DNA of 64,000 bases from VMGX01 sp041658885 (GCA_041658885.1 JBAZZJ010000002.1:54771-118770), one strand, 5' to 3'. Shown: positions 26,056-35,239, numbered from the stretch's first letter. Numbers and translations: made by a program. The notes: generated from the letters alone by a model not told the origin.

Positions 26056-26859
26056 GATTTTGTGTCTATAAGCCGAATTCTGTTTCCAGCACTTATTTTG
26101 ATTTTGATTTTGAAAATTTCAAAATCAAAATAAGTGCTGGATGTAGTCATTTATCTGGGATTGTCATTACTGACAAACTCTAGCGGTTCCTCAATCACTG
26201 CATAGCAGTGGAACTTCTAAATTATCTCAGTAAAATATGTTTAACATTTTATGAGACGGGTAATTTCTAATTTCCAAAAAATTAAAAACAGCTTTAGATA
26301 TTGTTTAAGAATTTCATTAGAAATTAGATATTAATTATTAGTCATTCCAGTGCTATGCACTGGCTGATACGACCTTGCACATAAGTAAGGATTTAGCCGT
26401 TTCAATTCTTTAGTTTCTTAAAGAACTATACTTCACTAATGAAGTATTCAAAATCGTTTCCAATTTTGACGTCTCTGTTCGCACCTCTCGTCTTGCGACG
26501 GATGGGTGTTACCCACTACCATTCTGCTGACCCAGCCCTAATTTTGCATTTAATTATTGAAGTGTTGCACTCGTTCGTAAAAAACGAACTCGGCTTATTT
26601 CAGCTTTGCAACACATTTTCAAATTCGCATTTATAATTTTGTTTGTTTAATTTTTTCAATTTAACTGCAAAATTAGAGCTGGGTACTCAATTTTATATTC
26701 ACCCTTGGTGAACAAAATTGGCATGTGTTCGGACTTTCCTCCCAGCACTTATTTTGTACACCAACGACAATGTAGAGAATATTTTTGAGATATATACAAA
26801 TTGTCTAGTTATAAGTTTCTGTACAAAATAAGTGCTGGGTAACTACACAACACAAAATC
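26056..26859 (-). ncRNA. rnpB: RNase P RNA (class A), unusually long at about 800 nt
   Basis: Read on the minus strand it has the conserved GAGGAAAGTCCG block (about 26741-26730), AAACGGCTAAATCC, GCAAGGTCG, GATAAATGACTAC and the 3' signature ACAGAATTCGGCTTATAGAC. The ends GATTTTGTGT and ACACAAAATC pair as P1. RNase P trims tRNA 5' ends. Bacterial RNase P RNAs are usually 330-420 nt; this one is about twice that, with an A/T-rich expansion between the arms CCCAGCACTTATTTTGTAC and GTACAAAATAAGTGCTGGG in the P2/P3 area, long insertions elsewhere, and a CCAGCACTTATTTTG palindrome near the 3' end. Ends are placed from P1 pairing only. Confidence 0.85.
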
Positions 26860-26866
26860 TTATCAG

Positions 26867-26895
26867 ATTATACAACACTATATATTTTTAGTAAA
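26867..26895 (-). promoter_or_regulatory. Likely rnpB promoter
   Basis: TATAAT on the minus strand (26867-26872), preceded by TTG, lies 7-8 bp before the inferred RNA 5' end. The -35 side is AT-rich and not consensus. Confidence 0.5.
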
Positions 26896-26992
26896 TAGTA
26901 TTTTTTAACATTTTTTATTAAAAACTCGTCTTTTTTTTGGTATACTTATCAAGTATAATTGTAATTAATTAATAGCGTAATTTATAAGTTTT

Positions 26993-29371
26993 ATGAAAAA
27001 GTTATTTACTAGAGAAAACTCTGACAAGAAAATCTTTGATTTTGAAAAGTTATCTTTTATCTTCTTATTTTTAACGATATTTTTAATACCCCTCTTCTTT
27101 ATACCATCAACGTCAGTCGCCCTTAATTCCGGCAAAATGTTTTTATTGGTTTTCGGAACATTGTTGTCCTTCATTTTTTGGTTGATATCAAAATTTAAAG
27201 AAGGCAAATTTGAACTTCCTAAAAGTATTGTATTTATTTTTGCTCTTATTGTTCCACTGGCTTATCTCATATCATCTTTCTTTTCCGGTTCTTTCAGAAC
27301 GTCTTTTTTGGGCGGTGGATTTGAGATAGATACATTTGGTTCTATAGCAATATTATTTTTACTTTTTATTTTGATAACTCTTTTATTTAAATCAAAACAA
27401 AAATTGTTTTATCTTTACGTTGGATTTTTTATTTCTGTAATTGTTGTATCTCTATTTCAAATATTAAGATTAATATTTGGTCCCGAATTCTTATCTCTGG
27501 GAGTATTCTTTGGTGCGGTTTCAAGCATGGTAGGAAAATGGAATGACCTCGGTATATTTTTCGGTTTAGCAATTGTTCTCCTACTTTCTTCGTTAGAATT
27601 TTTGAATATGACAAAATTAATGAAGATAATATCTTACATAATTTTGCTTGTCTCATTACTATTTTTGGTTGTAATAAATTTCGTAACGGTTTGGTTTGTT
27701 GTAGGTTTGTTTTCTTTGATTTTGTTTATCTATTCTTTGATGTTTAAACCAAAAATTCAAACTGAAGATTCTGCAAACAATGTTTCCAGTAAAAAAAGAT
27801 TTCCATTTATACCACTGGTAGTATTTGTTATATCTGTTGTGTTTGTTGTATCCGGAGGACTATTTACAGAAACAATTTCAAATTTGTTTGGTACGTCTCA
27901 AATTGAAGTTCGTCCGTCGTGGCAATCCACGTTTGAAATTGCCGGAAAAGCCTTAAAGAACGATCTTATTTTAGGGTCTGGTCCAAATAGGTTTAATACA
28001 GAATGGTTATTAAACAAACCAGCCGGAATAAATGACACCATCTTTTGGAATACTGATTTTAATTCAGGAATAAGTCTCGTATTTTCTTCTCTGACTACGA
28101 CCGGTTTGTTGGGCTTTATTTCATGGATTTTGTTTGTGGTTATGTTTCTGTTTGTGTCTCTCAAGGGGGTGTTTAACCTAAAAGATGATCTTTTAAAGAA
28201 ATCAATAGTCATATCTTCTTTCTTTGGCTCCATATACTTATGGGTATTTACTATGTTGTATGTTCCAGATATAGCCGTCTTATCACTCGCGTTCGTATTT
28301 AGTGGAATATTAATTGCCTCTCTTTACAACGATGAAGCTATCAAAAAAATAAATATTTCTTTCTCAAAAGATTCAAAAATGGGTATGGTTATTGTTTCTG
28401 TGTTTGTTTTATTACTCGCTCTAACACTTCTTTTTGGAGTTTTTGAAACTAAGAAATTTATTTCAAATATTTATTTCCAAAAAGGAATGATATCGGCAAA
28501 CATAAATAACGATATAACTAATGCAGAAAAAAATATTAAAACAGCAATAAAATTTGATGGAAGCGACTTATATTATAGAACTCTATCACAGATTGGTTTG
28601 GCCAAATTAAATTTGATATCAACACAAAAGGATGTAAAACAAGAAGTTTTACAAGAACAGTTCCAAAACGCCTTGGGGGAAACAATAGATAGCGCAAAAG
28701 AGGCCGTTGACATAGACAATACTAATTATCAAAACTGGATTGCTTTAGGAAGTGTTTATGAAGCGGTAGTTCCATTAAAAATTGAAGGAGCTTATGAAAG
28801 TGCCATGGCTTCTTACCAACAGGCCTTAAAATATAATCCAGAAAGTCCTGCAATATATCTCACAATGGCAAGACTGGATGTTCTTAATGGCGACATAAAA
28901 AAAGCCAGAGAAAACATTACAAATGCTCTAAACAAAAAGAATAATTATACAGAGGCATTTTTCCTTCTATCTCAAATAGAGGTAGACCAAGGGAATATTT
29001 CCGCCGCAATTTCATCAGTTGAATCTGCATCAACACTGTCTCCGAATGATCCAACGGTATTCTTTTATCTTGGTTTGTTAAAATATAACAACAAAAACTT
29101 TACCGGTGCCGTATCTCCTCTTGAAAGAGCTGTAGCATTAAGCCCTTCTTATTCAAATGCAAAATACTTTCTTGGATTAAGTTATGAAAAGGTTGATAGA
29201 ATAACAGATGCAATTGCTCAATTTGAAGATGTTGCTAAATTAAATCCGGATAATCAGGAAGTAAAACAAATATTGGAAAATTTGAAAAATGGAAAAGATG
29301 CTTTGAGTAATACCAGTTCAGCAACAACACCAGAAAAAAGAGAAGAATTACCAGTAAAAGAAGCAAACTAA
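26993..29371 (+). CDS. O-antigen ligase/polymerase-like membrane protein with TPR domain
   Basis: This 792-aa protein has about 11-12 membrane helices in residues about 18-480 and a soluble C-terminus. The large loop (about 300-350: SWQSTFEIAGKALKNDLILGSGPNRFNTEWLLNKP) has the GxGPxxF pattern of the Wzy/WaaL family, which polymerises or ligates envelope glycans outside the membrane. From about residue 510 tetratricopeptide repeats follow (AMASYQQALKYNPESPAIYLTMARLDVLNGDIKKARENI; GLLKYNNKNFTGAVSPLERAVALSP). This fusion is common in CPR genomes. It is followed 40 bp later by murJ, so an envelope role is likely; the glycan is unknown. Confidence 0.85.
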   Translation: MKKLFTRENSDKKIFDFEKLSFIFLFLTIFLIPLFFIPSTSVALNSGKMFLLVFGTLLSFIFWLISKFKEGKFELPKSIVFIFALIVPLAYLISSFFSGSFRTSFLGGGFEIDTFGSIAILFLLFILITLLFKSKQKLFYLYVGFFISVIVVSLFQILRLIFGPEFLSLGVFFGAVSSMVGKWNDLGIFFGLAIVLLLSSLEFLNMTKLMKIISYIILLVSLLFLVVINFVTVWFVVGLFSLILFIYSLMFKPKIQTEDSANNVSSKKRFPFIPLVVFVISVVFVVSGGLFTETISNLFGTSQIEVRPSWQSTFEIAGKALKNDLILGSGPNRFNTEWLLNKPAGINDTIFWNTDFNSGISLVFSSLTTTGLLGFISWILFVVMFLFVSLKGVFNLKDDLLKKSIVISSFFGSIYLWVFTMLYVPDIAVLSLAFVFSGILIASLYNDEAIKKINISFSKDSKMGMVIVSVFVLLLALTLLFGVFETKKFISNIYFQKGMISANINNDITNAEKNIKTAIKFDGSDLYYRTLSQIGLAKLNLISTQKDVKQEVLQEQFQNALGETIDSAKEAVDIDNTNYQNWIALGSVYEAVVPLKIEGAYESAMASYQQALKYNPESPAIYLTMARLDVLNGDIKKARENITNALNKKNNYTEAFFLLSQIEVDQGNISAAISSVESASTLSPNDPTVFFYLGLLKYNNKNFTGAVSPLERAVALSPSYSNAKYFLGLSYEKVDRITDAIAQFEDVAKLNPDNQEVKQILENLKNGKDALSNTSSATTPEKREELPVKEAN

Positions 29372-29410
29372 TATAATAAATTACCTGCCGGCAGACAGGA
29401 AACAAAAAGC

Positions 29411-31090
29411 ATGGTGAAAAAAATTTTGTTTTTGTTTTCAAAAGAAATAAGCGGTCTTCACCAGGCCGCTTATCTTTTGGCATTCTTCACTTTAATTTCT
29501 CAAATTCTTGCCTTAGTCAGAGACAGACTTCTTTCTCATACATTTGGGGCAAGTCAAACTTTGGATATATATTATGCCTCTTTCAGAATACCGGACATAG
29601 TACTTGTTTTTGGGGCATCCGTGGTTTCTGTTTCAATTTTGGTTCCTTTTTTGGTTGAAAAAATAAGTGAAGGCAATGAAAAAGGTCATGAGTTTATAAA
29701 ACACGTATTTACATCTTTTTTTATTTTTATTGTTTTTGTAAGTTTGATAGTTTTTTTCTTAATTCCTTACATTACAAATTTTATTTTTCCTGGTATAAAT
29801 AATCCAGACTCAATAAAAGAATTGATACTATTAACTAGAATTTTACTTCTCTCACCAATTATATTGGGATTATCAAATTTACTCTCAAGTATTTTACAAG
29901 TGTTCAAAAAATTTTTTGCGTATGCTATAGCGCCGATTTTATACAACCTAGGAATAATAATAGGAATAATTTTTCTTTATCCAATGTTTGGAATAAAAGG
30001 AGTGGCTTTTGGGGCAGTGTTAGGAGCAATTATGCATCTTCTTATACAAATTCCTGCCGTAATAAAAAATAAATTTTTACCATCTTTCACATTTCCAATA
30101 AATTTAAGTTATGTTAAAAAAGTAATATGGAACTCTCTTCCCAGAACTTTCACCCTCTCAACAAATCAATTATCTATATTGGTTCTTCTTGGGGTAGCGT
30201 CTGTTATGGAGGAGGGATCAATATCTATTTTTAATTTTTCAAACAATATTCAATCCGTTCCGCTAGCGCTTATAGGCGCAAGCTACTCTCTTGCAATTTT
30301 TCCAATGCTCTCAAAATTTTTTACGGATAACCAAAAAGACAAATTTTTAGAACATGTTACAACCGCGGTAAGACATATAATATTTTGGTCTTTACCGATG
30401 ACGATTTTATTTATTGTTTTAAGGGCGCAGATAGTAAGAACAATACTAGGGAGTGGTTCATTTGATTGGTCTGATACAAGACTCACAGCCGCGTCTCTTG
30501 CAATCTTTGTTATGTCTGCCGTTGCACAAGGTCTCACAATTCTTTTTGTGAGAGGTTATTATGCTTCTGGAAATACAAAAAAACCTTTATTAATAAATTT
30601 GTTATCTGCTGTATTAATAATTCTATTTTCGTTCTTATTAACCAGTTTTTTTGCATCAAATCAATTTTTTAGATTTTTTATTGAATCATTATTTAAGGTA
30701 GAGTGGTTGAAGGGAAGTGAAATTTTAATGTTGCCGTTGGCATATTCTTTAGGCACAATTATAAACGGAATAATATTTTGGTTTGCATTTCAAAAAGATC
30801 ATGGCCCATTTTCCTATCTTACTAAAAAAACAATACTTCATAGTTTTTCAGCATCAGTAATACTTGGATTCGTTTCTTATAAATTTTTGGATGTTTTTGA
30901 TAATATTTTTGATATAAATACTCTTTTTGGGATATTTATGCAGGGGCTTCTTTCTGGAATTATTGGTATAATCGCTTATATTCTTGTATTGGAACTTTTA
31001 AAAAGCGTTGAATTGAATGAAATATGGGAATCAATTAGAGATAAAATTTGGAAAGTAAGCCCAGTTGCACCAGAAAAAGACGAATTATAA
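29411..31090 (+). CDS. murJ: Lipid II flippase MurJ
   Basis: This 559-aa protein has 14 predicted membrane helices and belongs to the MviN/MurJ family that moves the peptidoglycan precursor lipid II across the membrane. The N-terminus (ISQILALVRDRLLSHTFGASQTLDIYYASFRIPD) is the family signature, and NLLSSILQVFKKFFAYAIAPILYNLGIIIGI and LGVASVMEEGSISIFNFSNNIQSVPLALIGASYSLAIFPMLS match core helices 5-8. It lies directly after the Wzy-like gene in what looks like one transcript. A GC-rich mini-palindrome (CCTGCCGGCAGACAGG) sits in the 40-bp gap. Confidence 0.95.
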   Translation: MVKKILFLFSKEISGLHQAAYLLAFFTLISQILALVRDRLLSHTFGASQTLDIYYASFRIPDIVLVFGASVVSVSILVPFLVEKISEGNEKGHEFIKHVFTSFFIFIVFVSLIVFFLIPYITNFIFPGINNPDSIKELILLTRILLLSPIILGLSNLLSSILQVFKKFFAYAIAPILYNLGIIIGIIFLYPMFGIKGVAFGAVLGAIMHLLIQIPAVIKNKFLPSFTFPINLSYVKKVIWNSLPRTFTLSTNQLSILVLLGVASVMEEGSISIFNFSNNIQSVPLALIGASYSLAIFPMLSKFFTDNQKDKFLEHVTTAVRHIIFWSLPMTILFIVLRAQIVRTILGSGSFDWSDTRLTAASLAIFVMSAVAQGLTILFVRGYYASGNTKKPLLINLLSAVLIILFSFLLTSFFASNQFFRFFIESLFKVEWLKGSEILMLPLAYSLGTIINGIIFWFAFQKDHGPFSYLTKKTILHSFSASVILGFVSYKFLDVFDNIFDINTLFGIFMQGLLSGIIGIIAYILVLELLKSVELNEIWESIRDKIWKVSPVAPEKDEL

Positions 31091-31102
31091 TAAAATAAAA
31101 AT

Positions 31103-31133
31103 GCTCGTTTTAATTTAATAAATTAAAACGAGC
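31103..31133 (-). terminator. Terminator between murJ and the 120-aa gene
   Basis: GCTCGTTTTAATTT-AAT-AAATTAAAACGAGC is a long perfect hairpin. The T-rich side (ATTTTTATTTTATT) lies downstream on the minus strand, so it best serves the 31139-31501 gene, and may block murJ read-through too. Confidence 0.7.
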
Positions 31134-31138
31134 AACCG

Positions 31139-31501
31139 CTAATCTAAATTAAACCAAACAGCGTAAGTACTCATTATGGTTTGGCTGATTGCCCCAACAA
31201 GTGCGTGAGTTTGAATTAAAGAAACGATATCATCTGGGTCACTTTTCATTTTTTTTGTTAATTCTTGTATTCTTCCTATATCAAAAGCAATTACATCTAA
31301 CTCGTCCTCGTCTTCAATTTTGTTGAAAATCTTTTCAAGATTTTCTAGAACACTCTTACTTGATGTAATAGTACTATTAATTAAGTTGAGCTTCTTAGTT
31401 TTGTTTATAAAGTTCTCGCTTGGAATAGTAAAAAGTGGAAACAACATTATTTTTTTCTCCATATAAGCAAGTTCCCGGTCCCTCGGATTTTTAGGATCCA
31501 T
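31139..31501 (-). CDS. Unknown protein, 120 aa
   Basis: No family is recognised. The protein is mostly helical and acidic in the middle (KSVLENLEKIFNKIEDEDELDVIAFDIGRIQELTKKMKSDPDDIVSLIQTHALVGAISQTIMSTYAVWFNLD). It may instead start at Met14 (MEKKIMLFPLF), shortening the protein to 107 residues. It is a single gene in convergent orientation to murJ and divergent from lepA, with its own terminator. Confidence 0.65.
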   Translation of the reverse strand: MDPKNPRDRELAYMEKKIMLFPLFTIPSENFINKTKKLNLINSTITSSKSVLENLEKIFNKIEDEDELDVIAFDIGRIQELTKKMKSDPDDIVSLIQTHALVGAISQTIMSTYAVWFNLD

Positions 31502-31622
31502 AGCAACTCCATTTTTATGTTATAATAGTTTTTTTAAAGAAATTCTGTTTTTAAGATATCATAAATTCTAAAAAAGTCAAAATTTTGACTTTTAGTTTTT
31601 AAATTTCAAATTACTAATAATC

Positions 31623-33413
31623 ATGAAAAATATTAGAAATTTCAGCATCATTGCTCATATAGACCATGGTAAAAGTACTTTGGCCGATAGAATGCTGGAA
31701 ATTACAAACACGATTGAAAAAAGAAAAATGAAAGAACAAGTTTTAGACAGAATGGAACTCGAAAGAGAGAAAGGAATTACTATAAAAATGCAGCCAGTTA
31801 GAATGCTTTATAAAAGCGGAAAAGATAATATTGAATATATATTTAATTTAATAGACACACCAGGACACATAGATTTTTCATACGAAGTCTCACGAGCTCT
31901 TAAAGCTGTTGATGGAACAATTCTTCTCGTTGATTCAACACAAGGAGTCCAGGCACAGACATTAACGACTCTAAGAATGGCACAAGCTCAAGGGCTTGAG
32001 ATAATTCCAGTATTGAGCAAAATAGATTCTCCTTACGCAAGAATTGATGATGTAAAAAGTGAAATTATGGAAACACTTTTTTGTAAGGAGGAGGATATTT
32101 TAGAAGTGTCAGGTAAAACAGGTGAAGGTGTGAAAGAATTATTGGAGATGATAATTAAAAAAATTCCTTCCCCGAAAGATTATTCGTCCTCAAAAAATGA
32201 CGCACAGGCCTTGGTTTTTGATTTTCAATATTCAAATCACAGAGGGGTTATTGTTTTTGTCAGAATATTTGGAGGAGAAATAAAAAAGAATAAAGTTATG
32301 AGTTTTAAAGCAGTAAATAAAAAATTTAATTCACTTGAGGTTGGCTTTTTCTCTCCAGACATGAAGGAAAAAGAATCCCTAGCTTCTGGAGAAATTGGAT
32401 ATATAGTAACAGGAATAAAAGAACCAGGGGTTGCATCGGTTGGTGATACAATAGTTTTTCACGGAAGTTCAACACCAGCGCTAAAAGGTTATCAAACACC
32501 AAACCCGGTCGTCTGGGCCTCTATTTTTCCAGAAAGTCAGAATGATTTTATAATTTTAAGACAGGCACTAAATCTTTTATATTTATCTGACTCGTCTCTT
32601 TCATTTTCAGAAGAATCCTCTGGAATTTTAGGTCGTGGGTTTAGGTGCGGTTTTCTCGGGATGCTCCATATGGAGATAATAATGGAAAGATTAAAAAGGG
32701 AATTTAACCAAAAATTAATAATAACTTCTCCAAGCATTACATATGAAGTTGAGAATAAGAAAAAAGAGAAAAAGATAATATATTCTCCGTCTTTATTTCC
32801 GGAACACGGCGATATTCTATCTGTAAGTGAACCATGGATAGATGTTGATATAATTACACCCTCGGAATATTTAAGTCTCATTCTTCAACTTCTACACGAA
32901 CACGAAGGCAAGATAACAAGTACGGAAACATTCAAAGACGGGAGAACTATTATGAAAATAGATATGCCACTCAGAGAATTAATGAGAAATTTTTTTGATG
33001 AATTAAAAAGAGTTTCTTCTGGTTATGCATCTTTATCTTACAATATTAAAGAAATGAAAGACGCTGACGTTGTTAAATTAGACGTTTTAGTAGCAGAAGA
33101 AATTGTTCCAGCTTTTTCTAAGGTTGTTTCAAAGAGAAGAGTTGAAGAAGAAGCGAAAGAGATGGTGGATAAAATTTATGAACATTTACCCAGACAATTA
33201 TTCAAGACTAAAATACAAGCAGTTGCAATGGGTAGAATAATTTCATCAAGAACATTATCAGCGATGAAAAAAGATGTTACCGGCTACTTGTATGGAGGAG
33301 ATATAACAAGAAAGATGAAATTAAGAGAGAAACAAAAAAGAGGCAAGAAAAAGTTATTAGAGAGGGGAAAAGTAAATATACCAACAAAAGTATTTTTTGA
33401 AATAATGAAGTGA
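31623..33413 (+). CDS. lepA: Elongation factor 4 (LepA)
   Basis: This 596-aa translational GTPase binds stalled ribosomes and back-translocates tRNAs in known systems. GTPase motifs are AHIDHGKST (G1), GITIK (G2), DTPGH (G3) and SKID (G4). Then come the beta-barrel domain, two EF-G-like domains (RCGFLGMLHMEIIMERLKREF) and the LepA-specific C-terminal domain ending QKRGKKKLLERGKVNIPTKVFFEIMK. The length is standard. A palindrome AAAAGTCAAAATTTTGACTTTT lies in the 5' region. Repeat hairpins follow the stop. Confidence 0.98.
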   Translation: MKNIRNFSIIAHIDHGKSTLADRMLEITNTIEKRKMKEQVLDRMELEREKGITIKMQPVRMLYKSGKDNIEYIFNLIDTPGHIDFSYEVSRALKAVDGTILLVDSTQGVQAQTLTTLRMAQAQGLEIIPVLSKIDSPYARIDDVKSEIMETLFCKEEDILEVSGKTGEGVKELLEMIIKKIPSPKDYSSSKNDAQALVFDFQYSNHRGVIVFVRIFGGEIKKNKVMSFKAVNKKFNSLEVGFFSPDMKEKESLASGEIGYIVTGIKEPGVASVGDTIVFHGSSTPALKGYQTPNPVVWASIFPESQNDFIILRQALNLLYLSDSSLSFSEESSGILGRGFRCGFLGMLHMEIIMERLKREFNQKLIITSPSITYEVENKKKEKKIIYSPSLFPEHGDILSVSEPWIDVDIITPSEYLSLILQLLHEHEGKITSTETFKDGRTIMKIDMPLRELMRNFFDELKRVSSGYASLSYNIKEMKDADVVKLDVLVAEEIVPAFSKVVSKRRVEEEAKEMVDKIYEHLPRQLFKTKIQAVAMGRIISSRTLSAMKKDVTGYLYGGDITRKMKLREKQKRGKKKLLERGKVNIPTKVFFEIMK

Positions 33414-33541
33414 AAATGTCCCTAAGGACATTTTCACCAAAAACTCTTTAGAGTTTTTGCAAGCACCAAGAGTCCGACAAGGGCTCTTGCAAGCATCCAA
33501 TATTTTGTTTTTTGGATGGAAAATGTCCTCAACGGACATCT
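33412..33541. repeat. Hairpin repeats after lepA
   Basis: The stop codon leads into GAAAATGTCC-CTA-AGGACATTTTC, then AAACTCTTTAGAGTTTT, AAGAGTCCGACAAGGGCTCTT and a GGATGGAAAATGTCC-TCAAC-GGACATCTTCAC unit. At least four short stems are packed in 130 bp. The first probably terminates lepA. Confidence 0.7.
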
Positions 33542-33545
33542 TCAC

Positions 33546-33623
33546 TTAAAAAATAGGAGCGTATAACAGAACCATACTCACAATAACGAGTATTGTGATT
33601 ATAATCCAGATTTTCTCCGCCAT
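33546..33623 (-). CDS. Small membrane protein, 25 aa
   Basis: A short minus-strand frame encodes MAEKIW followed by one hydrophobic helix (IIITILVIVSMVLLYAPIF). It has a moderate ribosome site (AGAAGGG 7-8 bp upstream), an A/T-rich promoter area before it, and repeat hairpins after its stop. Single-helix proteins of this length exist in bacteria; no family is recognised. Confidence 0.5.
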   Translation of the reverse strand: MAEKIWIIITILVIVSMVLLYAPIF

Positions 33624-33671
33624 TTTTCTACCCTTCTTATTAAACATATATGTATAATAAATATACCAAAA

Positions 33672-34049
33672 ATGTCTGAATTTATAAAGAAAAAAAAATA
33701 TTACAAAATTTTATATTCAAGAATAACACTTTTGCTATTAATGATATTGATTGTTGTTTTTTTGAAGGCAACATGGAATGTTTATAAAAAAGAGAAAATA
33801 ACTCGTGATAATTTAAACAACGCTCAGGATGAATTAAACGGGATAAAAGAAAGAGAGGTATTTTTAGTTGAACAGATTGAAAAAACAAAAACCGAGAAGG
33901 GGATAGAAGAAGAAATAAGAAGCAAATTTAATGTTGTTAAAGAGGGAGAAAAGGTAATAGTGATTGTGAATGAAAAGGAAAAACCCAAAATTATTGAAAG
34001 TAATGAGACCGATAGTTTTTGGAACTGGGTTAAAGGTATTTTTGAATAA
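33672..34049 (+). CDS. FtsB/DivIC-like septum formation initiator protein
   Basis: This 125-aa protein has a basic N-terminus, one membrane helix (about 17-36: ITLLLLMILIVVFLKATWNVY) and a coiled coil (about 38-78: KEKITRDNLNNAQDELNGIKEREVFLVEQIEKTKTEKGIEEEIRSKFNVVKEGEKVIVIV). The GIEEEIRSKFNVVKEGEKVIVIV end is typical of FtsB/DivIC, which joins the divisome outside the membrane with FtsL and FtsQ. ftsA and ftsZ are elsewhere in the window. tRNA-Gly follows 5 bp after the stop. Confidence 0.85.
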   Translation: MSEFIKKKKYYKILYSRITLLLLMILIVVFLKATWNVYKKEKITRDNLNNAQDELNGIKEREVFLVEQIEKTKTEKGIEEEIRSKFNVVKEGEKVIVIVNEKEKPKIIESNETDSFWNWVKGIFE

Positions 34050-34054
34050 ATTTT

Positions 34055-34125
34055 GCGGGATTAATTTAGTGGTAGAATACGACCTTCCCAAGGTTGAGAC
34101 ACGGGTTCGATTCCCGTATCCCGCA
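34055..34125 (+). tRNA. tRNA-Gly (anticodon CCC)
   Basis: Acceptor GCGGGAT/ATCCCGC, anticodon loop TTCCCAA, T arm CGGGT-TCGATT-CCCG. CCA is not encoded. Confidence 0.95.
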
Positions 34126-34237
34126 CAAAAGAAAGTAGACCACACATTTTTAAAATTTAAAGTCCCAGATGTATTTTATTATGATAAAATTATTCAACAT
34201 TACTATTTAATTTGTATGCATTTTTAGTTTGCGCTCG

Positions 34238-34346
34238 CCCCGTTAGAAGTTTGGTAGGAAGTATAAGTTTAATTGTAAAAAAGCCGTTAGGCGATTTCGT
34301 TTTCACAAACTTGTTAAATACTAATCTTAATGAACTTCTAATGGGG
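34238..34346. repeat. CCCGTTAGAAG-family element upstream of glutaredoxin
   Basis: Ends are CCCCGTTAGAAGTTTG and GAACTTCTAATGGGG with interior AAGCCGTTAGGCGATTTCG. The element and flanks closely match the copy before lemA at 18072; both stop about 30 bp before an ATG preceded by ATATGGAA-type sequence. Confidence 0.85.
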
Positions 34347-34375
34347 TTAATCTGCATTCTAATCTGTGTCTTAAT

Positions 34376-34624
34376 ATGGAAAGTCAAAACAACAAAAAAG
34401 TTTTTATCTACTCAACACCAGTATGTCCATATTGCGACATGGCGAAGAGATTCTTTAGCCAGAATAATATTGAATATACAAATTATGATGTTTCAACAAA
34501 TATAGAAAAAAGAAAAGAAATGATTGAAAAATCAGGACAAATGGGTGTCCCGGTAATAATGATTGATGAAAATGTAATTGTTGGATTTGATCAGAACAAA
34601 TTGGAGGAAGTTTTTGGGGTTTAA
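34376..34624 (+). CDS. Glutaredoxin
   Basis: This 82-aa thioredoxin-fold protein has the CPYC redox site (STPVCPYCDMAKRFF), the cis-Pro loop MGVPVIMI and the C-terminal GFDQNKLEEV, all glutaredoxin hallmarks (NrdH/Grx3 size). It reduces disulfides, possibly those of ribonucleotide reductase; no glutathione pathway genes are in the window. Its ATG lies 29 bp beyond a repeat element that matches the one upstream of lemA. Confidence 0.93.
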   Translation: MESQNNKKVFIYSTPVCPYCDMAKRFFSQNNIEYTNYDVSTNIEKRKEMIEKSGQMGVPVIMIDENVIVGFDQNKLEEVFGV

Positions 34625-34668
34625 AAGGAATTTTATTAATATTAAATCTTTTTCTCTTAATAATCCTA

Positions 34669-34694
34669 TTATACCGTTCGTACGAACGGTATAA
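34669..34694. promoter_or_regulatory. 26-bp perfect operator-like palindrome before ArsR-type gene 1
   Basis: The arms TTATACCGTTCGT/ACGAACGGTATAA are perfect and lie 7 bp upstream of the -10 box TATAAT (34702-34707), between the -35 and -10 positions. Autorepression by the downstream regulator is likely. A partial copy (GGTTCGTACGAATGGTTC) occurs after the gene at 35062. Confidence 0.75.
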
Positions 34695-34736
34695 AGTATG
34701 ATATAATAACACCATAAAAATGTAATAAAAATAATC

Positions 34737-35003
34737 ATGAAGTATCAAGAAGCTGAAAAGATGTACAAAGCCTTAGCTAATAGACGTCGTCTAGAAATTC
34801 TTCATTATTTATCGAAAGAAACAAAAGCAAACGTTACTGATATTTCAGAAAAGATAAAACTTTCTTATAGATCTACATCTAAACACCTTCAAGTATTAAA
34901 AAACGCAGGGTTTATTGACAGCGATCAGGTTGATTTTGGACAATTTTATTATTTGAAAGATAAAAACAATTCTTTTATAAAACACTCTTTATCTATCTTT
35001 TAA
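34737..35003 (+). CDS. ArsR-type winged-helix regulator (copy 1)
   Basis: This 88-aa protein has the ArsR helix-turn-helix pattern: KALANRRRLEILHYLSKE, NVTDISEKIKLSYRSTSKHLQVLKNAGFIDSDQVDFGQFYYLKD. No metal-binding Cys pair is present, so it probably does not sense metals by the classic site. It is a close paralogue of the gene at 41540. Each copy has its own palindrome overlapping its promoter and a degenerate copy after the gene, with different core sequences, which suggests two diverged autoregulated switches. No operon partner is obvious for either one. Confidence 0.9.
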   Translation: MKYQEAEKMYKALANRRRLEILHYLSKETKANVTDISEKIKLSYRSTSKHLQVLKNAGFIDSDQVDFGQFYYLKDKNNSFIKHSLSIF

Positions 35004-35061
35004 TTTTTAAATTTAAAAACAGCAGGTTGGTTTATGATAGTTTATAAGTTTATATCATGGG

Positions 35062-35080
35062 TGGTTCGTACGAATGGTTC
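35062..35080. promoter_or_regulatory. Partial operator copy downstream of ArsR-type gene 1
   Basis: GGTTCGTACGAATGGTTC keeps the TTCGTACGAA core of the upstream palindrome with imperfect flanks. Confidence 0.5.
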
Positions 35081-35167
35081 AAACAAAACACAGAAAATTC
35101 TTTCAATTCCTGACACGAGTAAATAAATTTGCTCACTTCTCGGGCATAAAATAGCTTCGCAATTTTG

Positions 35168-35239
35168 TGTCCTCGACAGGAATCGAACCTGTAATTACTC
35201 CTTAGGACGGAGTCGTTATATCCGTTTAACTACAAGGAC
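35168..35239 (-). tRNA. tRNA-Arg (anticodon CCT)
   Basis: Acceptor GTCCTTG/CGAGGAC, anticodon stem ACTCC/GGAGT with loop GTCCTAA, T loop TTCGATT. CCA is not encoded. Confidence 0.93.

Noticed and set aside
26439..26636. An open frame within the RNase P RNA region
   Set aside because: It lies entirely in the conserved RNA gene on the opposite strand.
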